A stretch of 6,560 nt of DNA from Eubacteriales bacterium (GTDB taxonomy: Bacteria > Bacillota > Clostridia > Peptostreptococcales > Acidaminobacteraceae): the NCBI GenBank assembly GCA_030625285.1, contig DAOURC010000037.1, forward strand, positions 1-6,560. The letters are read 5' to 3'. Under the pieces are notes generated by a model that was not told where the DNA came from, did no database searches, and saw only the letters and a program-made list of their open reading frames with translations. The position numbers and the translations under genes are program-made. Below are positions 1-5,976 of the stretch, in pieces; the first letter of the stretch is position 1; each line of letters opens with the position of its first letter.

Positions 1-95
1 CTATGATGGGTGCATTGACAGCATCTGTTTCATTATTCATAGGAAGTATAGTACGAGGGGGTGAACGAAATGAAGAAGCTAAGTTTTTTACGTAA
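1..95 (+). CDS. C-terminal end of probable AgrB-like peptide protease (partial)
   Basis: This is an open frame entering from the left edge (first complete codon at base 3) and ending at TAA 93-95. Thirty residues are visible: a hydrophobic stretch (MMGALTASVSLFIGSIV) followed by a short charged tail (RGGERNEEAKFFT). A hydrophobic segment ending in a short polar tail, overlapping an AgrD-like gene in another frame, is the usual end of AgrB. AgrB is the membrane cysteine protease that trims the C-terminus of AgrD and helps cyclise it. The catalytic His and Cys would lie upstream, outside the window. The call rests mainly on position next to the AgrD-like gene and on hydrophobicity; any small membrane protein could look the same. 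The overlap with the next gene is 26 bp if that gene starts at 70. Confidence 0.5.
   Translation, partial: MMGALTASVSLFIGSIVRGGERNEEAKFFT
56..64 (+). promoter_or_regulatory. Ribosome binding site that sets the start of the AgrD-like gene
   Basis: AGGGGGTGA lies 5 nt before ATG 70-72 and closely matches the Shine-Dalgarno consensus AGGAGGTGA. The in-frame GTG at 61-63 lies inside this site and cannot be served by it, so ATG 70 is preferred. Confidence 0.75.
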
Positions 96-243
96 ATATG
101 CAGGAACTGCTTTTGCTTGTATGGCATTATTTGGTGCGCAGATGGCATCAACGCAGTTTAGCATAATTTATTATCAGGATAAAGTACCAGAAAAAGTTAA
201 AAAATTAAAAAGGCAAGCTACTTATGGAGATAATAGGAGATGA
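70..243 (+). CDS. AgrD-like cyclic autoinducer peptide precursor, atypical (Cys-less core)
   Basis: The product is a 57-residue precursor of the AgrD / cyclic lactone autoinducer type. Layout: a basic N-terminus (MKKLSFLRKY), a hydrophobic amphipathic leader (about residues 11-26), a short core (STQFSIIYY, residues 27-35) and a charged tail (QDKVPEKVKKLKR, residues 36-48). The Q-x-K-x-P-E-x-x-K-K-L tail closely follows the conserved recognition segment seen in clostridial AgrD proteins, which AgrB cuts. In known family members a Cys, occasionally Ser, about five residues before the cut closes a thiolactone or lactone ring. Here that position is Phe30 or Ser31 depending on the cut, and the only Cys (Cys17) is in the leader. 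The product could be a Ser31 lactone, a linear peptide or a non-functional precursor. It overlaps the preceding AgrB-like end, and its TGA sits against the ribosome binding site of the next gene. Confidence 0.72.
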   Translation: MKKLSFLRKYAGTAFACMALFGAQMASTQFSIIYYQDKVPEKVKKLKRQATYGDNRR

Positions 244-248
244 TATTT

Positions 249-932
249 ATGAACATGTCAAGTAAAAATAAAAATTTAAAGAAAGTTATATCGGTATTAA
301 TGATGCTTATATTTGTAATTAGTAGCGGAGTATTTTCCTTTGCGGATACAACTGATAAGACTACTGATATTGAATTAGAAGGTATCCATTTAAAAATCCC
401 ATTTAAAGAATCAGATATTTCTGTAGAATACAATGAAACGTCAGATGAAGCCGAAGTTGAAATTTATGATAAGAAAACAAATGAATTATTAGCTACATAT
501 GGTGTTATCAAGGAGTTGATTCAAACTCGTGGGGTGTATACTCAAAAGACAATTTATGAACAAGAAATTGCTGGACCAACTGTTTCACGACTGTATACGA
601 GACTTTTAATTTATAACGATGGATCATTTGCACAAATCGAGAGCGTTAGTGATACTTGGTGGGCTGAAGAAAGTAGTGGAAATTGGGAGCTAGACAATAT
701 GAGTGCAAGTACAATTTCAATAACAAATTCTTTTCCCACAAATGAAATTGAAACTAGTGGAAATGCTACTCCAACAGTAGAAACTGCATACTCTGCAACA
801 GGTTCGTTTTCTGTTTCAGCGCTCGAAGCCGTTGGATTTGAAGTCACTGGAACATCAGGAACGACGGTTTATATGAGATTGAATCCCCCTCTTTATTCAG
901 GGTATTCGTATAGTATTTATGGAGTAGAATAA
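249..932 (+). CDS. Exported protein with signal peptide, function unknown
   Basis: The product is 227 residues from ATG 249, chosen because AGGAGA at 235-240 lies 8 nt upstream. An earlier in-frame ATG at 240 overlaps that site. A classical signal peptide is visible: Lys-rich residues 7-12, a hydrophobic core at about 14-29, and a likely cut after SFA (residue 32). The mature part is Thr/Ser-rich, acidic, has no cysteines and looks beta-rich. It contains a Tyr/Trp-rich middle (VSRLYTRLLIYNDGSFAQI, then DTWWAE and GNWELDN) and a Tyr-rich C-terminus (YSGYSYSIYG). No LPXTG, repeats or catalytic motif is seen. I do not recognise the family with certainty; the TWW and SGNW pattern resembles small secreted proteins of unknown role in other Bacillota. 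It follows the AgrD-like gene by 5 nt, so it is probably co-transcribed and perhaps a quorum-controlled exoprotein (inference). Confidence 0.8.
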   Translation: MNMSSKNKNLKKVISVLMMLIFVISSGVFSFADTTDKTTDIELEGIHLKIPFKESDISVEYNETSDEAEVEIYDKKTNELLATYGVIKELIQTRGVYTQKTIYEQEIAGPTVSRLYTRLLIYNDGSFAQIESVSDTWWAEESSGNWELDNMSASTISITNSFPTNEIETSGNATPTVETAYSATGSFSVSALEAVGFEVTGTSGTTVYMRLNPPLYSGYSYSIYGVE

Positions 933-1318
933 TGAAAAAAAAATATATACTAGCAATTGTTATTGTTCTGTCTATTTCACTGGTTTCACTGATATATATA
1001 TGGCAAAATATATCAGTAGAAAATTTCATAATTAGATATTCGTCAGATTTTGTTGGAATACAAATAATTGATGAACAGGATGAAGTGCTTGGAATAATGA
1101 CGGAACTACTTAATGGATCAGAAGTGAGTTATGATGTTTCTTCTTATGCTCACATATTAAAGTTCTGGATTGAAAATCCAACTGAAACAGTAAGAATAAA
1201 TTATGAAGTTTGGGAACTGCCGAGTAAATTAATAATCCAAAATAGGAATACAGGCAGAATGATTTCGATTTATAAAATTAATAGTGAATATCTGTATAGA
1301 CTTTTTGAATTGGATTGA
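932..1318 (+). CDS. Small membrane-anchored protein, function unknown
   Basis: The product is 128 residues. The start overlaps the stop of the exported protein by one base (TAATG), and GGAG at 921-924 lies 7 nt upstream, so translation is probably coupled. The N-terminus MKKKYILAIVIVLSISLVSL is a signal anchor or uncleaved signal (transmembrane about residues 5-23). There is no lipobox Cys and no clear signal peptidase site. The remaining roughly 105 residues are extracytoplasmic if the anchor is N-in, with an acidic beta-type composition, no cysteines and no motif I recognise. Its tight coupling suggests that it works with the exported protein upstream, for example as a partner or membrane tether; that is inference only. 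Confidence 0.75.
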   Translation: MKKKYILAIVIVLSISLVSLIYIWQNISVENFIIRYSSDFVGIQIIDEQDEVLGIMTELLNGSEVSYDVSSYAHILKFWIENPTETVRINYEVWELPSKLIIQNRNTGRMISIYKINSEYLYRLFELD

Positions 1319-1331
1319 GTAAGAAAAGTAA

Positions 1332-1543
1332 AAATCTTTTAGCAATATTTCACCTAATTATGTTAGACAAGCAGGTATTAAATGGCAAGAACAAAAGCAT
1401 CAATTAATTAATACGGTGAATATAAGGATATTAGTTTTAATGGTAGATTTTATTGTAGTGCAACAGAAAACAATGGAATCTATACAACGAAACATCTTTC
1501 AATCTATCATGAGAGTGATTCATCTATTGAAGTAACACAATAA
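1332..1543 (+). pseudogene. Frameshifted remnant of a protein gene
   Basis: Two frames together give a protein-like sequence with no usable start codon. The first part reads on from about 1332 (ISPNYVRQAGIKWQEQKHQL, from about 1347) in the frame beginning at 1350, and has a TAA at 1329-1331 just before it. The second part reads from 1412 (YGEYKDISFNGRFYCSATEN, continuing to SDSSIEVTQ) and ends at TAA 1541-1543. The frame change falls between about 1403 and 1414 within AT-rich sequence (aattaattaatacg). Both halves have a balanced, soluble-protein composition unlike random AT-rich DNA, and a hydrophobic N-terminus or signal peptide is absent. It is probably the 3' end of another secreted-protein gene of this cluster, truncated and frameshifted. 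An assembly error could explain the frameshift but not the missing 5' end. The family is not recognised. Confidence 0.5.
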
Positions 1544-1547
1544 TATT

Positions 1548-1596
1548 CAAAACGGCTTGTGTAATGTTAAGAGCATATATCAAGCCGTTGGTTTTG
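1548..1596 (+). terminator. Hairpin after the left-hand gene cluster, possible terminator
   Basis: AACGGCTTG (1551-1559) is perfectly complementary to CAAGCCGTT (1581-1589) across a 21-nt loop. The pairing can be extended by CAAAAC (1548-1553) with GTTTTG (1591-1596) if one base is bulged. It starts 5 bp after the remnant's stop codon. The 3' side has only a short U-rich segment (GGTTTTGTAAAA) and the loop is long, so it is a plausible but not textbook rho-independent terminator. Confidence 0.5.
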
Positions 1597-1653
1597 TAAA
1601 ATGTTCGTGGTTAGCAACTTAGGATATATTATAGGGAAGATGGTTTTCATAGC

Positions 1654-1690
1654 ACTAGATTTACAAAGAGAATTTGCTCTTTTTTCTAGT
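1654..1690 (+). terminator. Second hairpin with T-run, weak terminator candidate
   Basis: AAAGAG (1665-1670) pairs with CTCTTT (1677-1682) across a 6-nt loop, followed by TTT. An outer arm ACTAGA (1654-1659) pairs with TCTAGT (1685-1690) across an internal loop. The stem is AT-rich, so stability is modest. It may be a backup terminator or a processed element between the gene cluster and the next ORF. I see no gene between 1544 and 1785 beyond these hairpins and the inverted repeat at 1737-1753. Confidence 0.35.
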
Positions 1691-1736
1691 AATCCGATTT
1701 ATTAATCGAGTACCCTAGAAAGATACTTAATATATC

Positions 1737-1753
1737 TGAACATTATATGTTCA
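1737..1753. promoter_or_regulatory. Perfect 7-bp inverted repeat, possible operator
   Basis: TGAACAT-TAT-ATGTTCA is a perfect inverted repeat of 7-bp arms around 3 nt, located 33 bp before the likely start of the 156-residue protein. Size and spacing suit a dimeric repressor site better than an RNA terminator. No convincing -35/-10 pair is seen around it, so the operator reading is inference. Confidence 0.35.
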
Positions 1754-1785
1754 AATACTATTATATGAGGAGCGTAAGATATGAA

Positions 1786-2256
1786 ATGAAGAAATTTAAA
1801 ACATTTATAATTATTGTATTTATTGTTTGTATAAGTGTGTTATCAATAAATATAAATTTTGATAAAATTACCAATAGATGTTTGTTGCAGGTTCAAACCA
1901 ATGTTAGATTTAGTTATTCTTACTATATGCGAAATAGAGAAAATCTTGATTATTCTGAAATTAAACAAATTATGTTTCTTGTATCTGAATCAATAAACAG
2001 CGAATATAGTCCATTAATTAAGACTAATAAATATTATTTGCTAAAAGATTTTGACCGTGGATTTTCTATAATTGCTCCAACTGGATTGTCAAATGAAAAT
2101 ATTGTTTCGTTTTTTGAAATTTTATATGATGTTTTATTAAAGTTAAATGAACTATTTGATGAAAATACGGTAAACAATATAACAGATGAAGATTATACAT
2201 ATATATCATCAAAGATGGAAGAGTTGATAAAAATAGTTAATAATGGCAAACGTTAG
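1786..2256 (+). CDS. Signal-anchored protein, function unknown
   Basis: The product is 156 residues from ATG 1786 (MKKFKTFIIIVFIVCISVLS). The frame is open back to ATG 1747, but those upstream codons overlap the inverted repeat and lack a ribosome binding site. GAGGAG at 1767-1772 is 13 nt from ATG 1786 and 8 nt from an out-of-frame ATG at 1781 that makes only Met-Lys-stop, so the start is not certain. Residues 5-22 form one hydrophobic segment (signal anchor, or a signal peptide with a poor cut site). The rest is predicted exported: a Tyr/Arg/Asn-rich part (residues 40-90) and an acidic, mainly helical C-terminus (residues 100-152). Two cysteines (15 and 32) lie in or near the anchor, with no lipobox. 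No family is recognised. It stands alone between hairpins and uses AT-rich codons like the genes upstream. Confidence 0.65.
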   Translation: MKKFKTFIIIVFIVCISVLSININFDKITNRCLLQVQTNVRFSYSYYMRNRENLDYSEIKQIMFLVSESINSEYSPLIKTNKYYLLKDFDRGFSIIAPTGLSNENIVSFFEILYDVLLKLNELFDENTVNNITDEDYTYISSKMEELIKIVNNGKR

Positions 2257-2291
2257 ATTAAACTGCATAATTAACGTATTCTCTGCGTATA

Positions 2292-2410
2292 ATGAAAGAA
2301 TTTTTCTCTGGAGCTGATTTGTTGGATTACATAAAAAAATGTATATATTTAATGAAGAAGAAGCTACAAGAAGATGGACTTTTAAGTATAAATATCAAGA
2401 TGCAAAATAA
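2292..2410 (+). pseudogene. Small gene remnant interrupted at an A7 run
   Basis: From ATG 2292 one frame reads MKEFFSGADLLDYIKK up to a run of seven A (2333-2339). The protein-like continuation (MYIFNEEEATRRWTFKYKYQ, then DAK) is in another frame from 2339 and ends at TAA 2408-2410. One extra A in the run would join the two parts into a single short frame. The uninterrupted 2292 frame instead runs 56 codons to TAG 2460-2462 through the terminator hairpin, which argues against it being the gene. No ribosome binding site is seen before 2292. It is likely the tail of a degraded gene, or a sequencing indel in a homopolymer. The family is not recognised. Confidence 0.35.
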
Positions 2411-2418
2411 GAATGTAA

Positions 2419-2456
2419 AAAGGCATATGAGTTTTTATTTTCATATGCTTTCTTTT
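2419..2456. terminator. Bidirectional rho-independent terminator between convergent units
   Basis: GCATATGA (2423-2430) pairs perfectly with TCATATGC (2441-2448) across a 10-nt loop. It is preceded by AAAAAG and followed by TTTCTTTT on the + strand; read on the - strand the hairpin is followed by CTTTTT. It can therefore end transcription from both the left-hand + strand genes and the - strand operon, whose last stop lies about 100 bp away. The stretch 2457-2553 between it and that stop holds nothing recognisable. Confidence 0.75.
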
Positions 2457-2553
2457 ACTTAGTCGATAATATCCAGTCAATTCAGCGCATCATAATTTGA
2501 ATTGTAAAGAACATCTTCCAATGTTTCTTGTAGTTTTAGCTGAAATATTTGAT

Positions 2554-3945
2554 TTATACAAGAAGTTCATAAAAAGCTTTTGCATAGATTTTTGTCATGA
2601 GCATCAAATCATCTATGGCGATGAATTCATCTTTTTGATGAGCAAGGTCTTCTTGCCAAGGGAAAGCTCCTCCAAAAGCAACGGCGTTCGGCATGCTTCT
2701 AGCGTAAGTGCCCCCGCCTATTGTTTTAGGCATATCGTTTCTACCAGTATAGTCATTGTATACCTTCATCAATTTTTGTATCATATCTGAATTCTTATCT
2801 ACAAATAGCGGTGGAATATGTTCATCTTCAACGTAATCTATTCTTGCATAATCGATGGTTTCATTTATTCCATCGACAACATCTTCATAACTGCCTGTAA
2901 CCGGATAACGGATATTGATGGTAAGAGAACCTTTCTCTTTGTTCAATTTAATCATACCGATATTAAGTACTAGTTTACCGGATTCTTCATCTTTAAAACC
3001 ACATCCGATGTTTTCTCCGTTATGCTCTAACCCGATATGTCTGGATATCGTTCTTACGAAATTACTCTGATCCCCTATTTGAAGGTCGATGTTATCCAAA
3101 AATTTAATTAAATGAGAAATAGCGTTGATTCCCTTATCTGGTCTGCTGCCGTGAGCAGAGACTCCTTTAGATTCTATTTTATATTTATCATCACTTATAG
3201 ATTTTATAGAAACCTTAGCGTTGAAGTCGTAATTATAAGCATCAACCATGCTTTTCAGATCTGTTTTCGATGCGATTATCGCCATTGCGTAATCGGGAAC
3301 CATATTTGGAGCGTTACCTCCTGTTATTTCTAGGATTTCAATTCCACCATCATCTAGAAAATCATTGAATTCTTTTGCTAAATCAAATATGATGATTCCC
3401 TTCTCTCCATAAATAACCGGAAAGTCTGCATCTGGCACTATTGACGTCGTAGGAATTTCTTCGCGCTCGACGTAGTAATTGATACTCTCCCAATGGGTTT
3501 CTTCATTTAACCCAAATATGATGCGTACTCTTTTGTTGAATTTAACATCCGAATCAATAAGTGCTTTTATTGCATAAAGAGAAGAAATGGCCGGCCCTTT
3601 ATCATCGGTGGTTCCACGCCCATAAATTTTGCCGTCTATGATCTGAGCTCCGTAAGGATCATATTTCCATCCATCCCCTTCAGGAACTACATCCAGGTGA
3701 ACGAGAATGCCGAGCATTTCATCACCTTCGCCGTACTCGGCGTATCCTACATGGTTATCTAAATTTTTAGTTTTAAAACCTAAAGAATTAGCTAAATTCA
3801 AAGTGAATAAGAGTGTGTTATGAACACCTTCGCCGAAAGGATAGTCAGAGTGAGTCTTATCTTCCACGCTTTTTATCCTTACGATTTCTTGTGTGCTTTT
3901 TATTATTTCTTCTTTAAAAGAATCGATTTTTTGATCAAAATTCAA
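2554..3945 (-). CDS. pepV: PepV-like dipeptidase (M20 metallopeptidase)
   Basis: The product is 463 residues, the normal length for PepV, a cytoplasmic di-zinc dipeptidase that releases amino acids from dipeptides. Active-site blocks of the M20 family are all present: HLDVVPEGDGW (His83, Asp85), GRGTTDDKGP (bridging Asp115), NEETHW (Glu148-Glu149, catalytic base and zinc ligand), PDADFPVIYGEKG (Asp near 172), GVSAHGSRP (His265) and LAHQKDEF (His436). The GGGTYAR segment (410-416) in the C-terminal part also fits the family. The start is TTG (complement of 3943-3945), supported by GGAGG at 3953-3957 with 7 nt spacing; no ATG is better placed. The ribosome binding site lies inside the end of the preceding methyltransferase gene, and only 2 nt separate the genes, so translation is coupled. 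It is the last gene of the operon. I cannot exclude another M20 dipeptidase specificity. Confidence 0.93.
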   Translation of the reverse strand: MNFDQKIDSFKEEIIKSTQEIVRIKSVEDKTHSDYPFGEGVHNTLLFTLNLANSLGFKTKNLDNHVGYAEYGEGDEMLGILVHLDVVPEGDGWKYDPYGAQIIDGKIYGRGTTDDKGPAISSLYAIKALIDSDVKFNKRVRIIFGLNEETHWESINYYVEREEIPTTSIVPDADFPVIYGEKGIIIFDLAKEFNDFLDDGGIEILEITGGNAPNMVPDYAMAIIASKTDLKSMVDAYNYDFNAKVSIKSISDDKYKIESKGVSAHGSRPDKGINAISHLIKFLDNIDLQIGDQSNFVRTISRHIGLEHNGENIGCGFKDEESGKLVLNIGMIKLNKEKGSLTINIRYPVTGSYEDVVDGINETIDYARIDYVEDEHIPPLFVDKNSDMIQKLMKVYNDYTGRNDMPKTIGGGTYARSMPNAVAFGGAFPWQEDLAHQKDEFIAIDDLMLMTKIYAKAFYELLV

Positions 3946-3947
3946 TA

Positions 3948-4412
3948 TTATTCCTCCAGTTCAAAATCTATTAATTTTCTTTTTAACTCTATACCGTCTA
4001 TAGCGCTAAAGCCTGTTAACTTTCCGGTACTTCCTACAATCCTGTGACAAGGAATCAGGATGGGGAATGGATTTTTCCCAAGTGCGCCGCCTACAGCGCG
4101 TGCGGCTTTCGGATTGTTTATTCGCTCGGCGAGTTCTCCATATGAAATGGTTTTGCCGAATGGAATGCTTAAAGCTTCATCGTAGACGCGTTGTTGGAAT
4201 TCGGTAGATGTATAATCCAAATCTATTTTTACGTCGATTGGATTCTGTTTAACATATGAAAGCATGAATCGATGTATCGCTTCAAAAGGTTTTGGATCAA
4301 AAGATAAATCGTGTTTTTTAAAATCTCTTATAAAGTTTATTTTTGTCAAACCCTTTTGACTTGCCAAATATTCAAGTTTGAACAATTTATAATCATAATG
4401 CCAGGAATACAT
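3948..4412 (-). CDS. ogt: Methylated-DNA-protein cysteine S-methyltransferase
   Basis: The product is 154 residues, a typical length for the single-domain repair protein that moves the methyl group from O6-methylguanine (and O4-methylthymine) in DNA onto its own cysteine in a one-time reaction. The C-terminal DNA-binding domain shows the signature PCHRIV with acceptor Cys122 (ILIPCHRIVGSTGKLTGFS). The preceding block RAVGGALGKNP carries the Arg finger (Arg105) and the hinge Asn, and PFGKTISYGELA contains Tyr91. The N-terminal part (about residues 1-65) is the poorly conserved domain of the family. The start at ATG 4410-4412 has AGGAGGG (4418-4424) 5 nt upstream. It lies 21 nt after the acetyltransferase and 2 nt before pepV, as the middle gene of the operon. 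No Ada-type N-terminal zinc domain is present, so ogt is a better symbol than ada. Confidence 0.94.
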   Translation of the reverse strand: MYSWHYDYKLFKLEYLASQKGLTKINFIRDFKKHDLSFDPKPFEAIHRFMLSYVKQNPIDVKIDLDYTSTEFQQRVYDEALSIPFGKTISYGELAERINNPKAARAVGGALGKNPFPILIPCHRIVGSTGKLTGFSAIDGIELKRKLIDFELEE

Positions 4413-4433
4413 GAAATCCCTCCTAATACAGTG

Positions 4434-4895
4434 TCACTTGATTTTTTGAAGGTTATAACTGAATGGTTTATATCCGTATTTTTCATAAAAACCCAATGCT
4501 TCTTCATTCCCGACTGAAACCTCGATGGCGAATTCATCGATGTTGTTTTCTTCAAACCATTCAATCGCACGATCCATAAGTGTTTTGCCATACGACATCC
4601 CTCTTAATCTTTCATCGACATAGAGGGATTCAAGTTCTCCTTTTCCATCGCAATCGATAATGCTGATGCAATGAGCATATGTAATATTCGTCTCGTCATC
4701 GACAACGAGATCGATTTTTGTTTTTCCGCCTTCTCCGTGTTTTTTGAGTTTTGCCTCTCTATTTGAAAAAGGATAGTCTGAAAAATAGGCTTTGAAGTAT
4801 TTTGATGTCTCAGCGTGATGAACTGTGAGTTTTTCCCAAGTGTTTTGAATCCCTTTCAAATCGTCAGGATTCCAAGATACAATTGTATATGGCAT
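4434..4895 (-). CDS. GNAT family N-acetyltransferase
   Basis: The product is 153 residues, a usual length for a single GNAT domain that transfers acetyl from acetyl-CoA to an amine. The acetyl-CoA binding motif A is at about 89-107 (ESLYVDERLRGMSYGKTLM), with the pyrophosphate loop RGMSYG (98-103) where the common R-G-x-G-x-G has Ser for the middle Gly. The C-terminal NEEALGFYEKYGYKPF (130-145) is the typical motif B end. The substrate cannot be told from sequence. The start ATG 4893-4895 has GGAGGAG 5 nt upstream. It is the first gene of the - strand operon with ogt and pepV and faces the + strand gene at 5032 across a 136-bp divergent intergenic region. Confidence 0.9.
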   Translation of the reverse strand: MPYTIVSWNPDDLKGIQNTWEKLTVHHAETSKYFKAYFSDYPFSNREAKLKKHGEGGKTKIDLVVDDETNITYAHCISIIDCDGKGELESLYVDERLRGMSYGKTLMDRAIEWFEENNIDEFAIEVSVGNEEALGFYEKYGYKPFSYNLQKIK

Positions 4896-4923
4896 AGATT
4901 CTCCTCCAGTGCATTATTGATAC

Positions 4924-4952
4924 TATTATTTCACAAATTTATTCATTGTTAA
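4924..4952 (-). promoter_or_regulatory. Candidate promoter for the acetyltransferase-ogt-pepV operon
   Basis: On the - strand TTAACA (4947-4952) is followed after 17 nt by ATAATA (4924-4929), about 28 bp before the acetyltransferase start codon. The -35 matches TTGACA in 5 of 6 positions; the -10 is weak and could shift by one base either way (AATAAT or TAATAG). Confidence 0.35.
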
Positions 4953-4975
4953 ATGTATATTTTTGCGATATTGAT

Positions 4976-5004
4976 TTGTTAGATTGATAGTATTCATTTA
5001 TAAT
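4976..5004 (+). promoter_or_regulatory. Sigma-A-type promoter of the 312-residue protein gene
   Basis: TTGTTA (4976-4981), 17-nt spacer, then a perfect TATAAT (4999-5004), 27 bp before the start codon at 5032. This is the best promoter in the window and fits the housekeeping sigma factor. Confidence 0.7.
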
Positions 5005-5031
5005 GAAAATATAAGGGAAAGAGGATGATGT

Positions 5032-5970
5032 ATGAGATTTATTAAAGGACTATTAGTAGTACTAGCATTTGTAATCGGTATATTGATTGTAATTCCGTTA
5101 GTTGTAATATTGATGATATATTCTCCGAATGAAGAACTGCCTGATGACTATAAGTATATTGAAGAAAGTTCATTGTTGAATATAGAAGAGTACTTCAGGG
5201 ATTTTGATTTTGGTTCACTAGATGATATTCGCATAGGTGAAATGGAAATCAATACAGTTATCGATACTTACTTGGAATATGAAGAAATCGACAACGAGGA
5301 TATCGATATCCACTATATATATGTAGATTTAAAAGAGAATCAATTTGACATAGTTGCACATTTAACAATTTCAGAAGTTATGGAATTTCCGATGAAAATT
5401 AAAGTGACTTCTGATGTGAAGTATAGTGATGACGTTTTATATATTGAAATCAAAAAAATAAAAGCTGGTTTAGTTACAATTCCAAATTGGATAACGAGAT
5501 TTGCACTTCGAACGAACGATATAGAATCGCCATATCTAAATATCGACAGATTGGAAATTGTTCTAGATACAAATGAATTGAATCCATACAGTGATTTTGT
5601 CGAAGTGAAAACCATTTTGATCGACGATGATTCTTTACATGTGAAAATCGGATTGACTGAAATTTTGAATGACAGCATAAATAGCGTGATAACTCCAACT
5701 GTTGAAACAGCAAAGGATACTATTGAAGAAATGTACGGAAGGTTGACAGATGACGAAAAAAAATCTGCTGACGTTATTTTGGATTTCATTGATGAAAATC
5801 CAGATCTGAATGTATATAATCTTGATATAGAACAGGCAAAGAAGGTTTCTGAAGAGTTCATGAATCTCAGCTCGGAGGCTCAAGACACAATAATCGACAA
5901 TATACAAAAATCTTTGGATCCTGAAGAAATGAGTGAGCTCAAAAAAATAATAGAAGATTTGATGAGGTAG
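5032..5970 (+). CDS. Membrane-anchored protein with helical acidic C-terminus, function unknown
   Basis: The product is 312 residues starting at ATG 5032, with GAGG (5021-5024) 7 nt upstream. Residues 4-30 form one strong transmembrane segment preceded by basic residues, giving an N-terminal anchor. Residues about 45-215 alternate hydrophobic and charged residues, which suggests a beta-rich extracytoplasmic domain (for example FDIVAHLTISEVMEFPMKIK, then YSDDVLYIEIKKI). Residues about 218-312 are acidic and helical. The anchor plus beta domain layout is loosely reminiscent of YpmS-like (DUF2140) Bacillota proteins, but I would not assign that. No catalytic motif and no cysteines are seen. It has its own promoter and lies 6 nt before the methyltransferase gene, whose ribosome binding site (GAGG 5964-5967) is inside its last codons, so the two are co-expressed. 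Confidence 0.85.
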   Translation: MRFIKGLLVVLAFVIGILIVIPLVVILMIYSPNEELPDDYKYIEESSLLNIEEYFRDFDFGSLDDIRIGEMEINTVIDTYLEYEEIDNEDIDIHYIYVDLKENQFDIVAHLTISEVMEFPMKIKVTSDVKYSDDVLYIEIKKIKAGLVTIPNWITRFALRTNDIESPYLNIDRLEIVLDTNELNPYSDFVEVKTILIDDDSLHVKIGLTEILNDSINSVITPTVETAKDTIEEMYGRLTDDEKKSADVILDFIDENPDLNVYNLDIEQAKKVSEEFMNLSSEAQDTIIDNIQKSLDPEEMSELKKIIEDLMR

Positions 5971-5976
5971 GTAGAT

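Noticed and set aside
61..63. GTG as start of the AgrD-like gene
   Set aside because: It lies within the Shine-Dalgarno sequence that correctly serves ATG 70.
611..847. - strand open frame of 78 codons
   Set aside because: It lies antisense within the exported-protein gene with no ribosome binding site; Ser/Thr-rich coding sequence often leaves such open antisense frames.
1695..1708. Small inverted repeat CGATT-tatt-AATCG
   Set aside because: A 5-bp AT-rich stem is expected by chance in this composition and has no T-run after it.
2497..2790. Open frame of 97 codons on the + strand
   Set aside because: Most of it lies antisense to the conserved pepV C-terminus; there is no ribosome binding site and its protein is not family-like.
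4346..4591. - strand open frame of 81 codons spanning the GNAT-ogt junction
   Set aside because: It overlaps two well-supported genes in another frame on the same strand and has no domain features.
5340..5861. Long - strand open frame (173 codons)
   Set aside because: It is a shadow of the 312-residue protein gene on the + strand, which has a promoter, ribosome binding site and coherent protein features.
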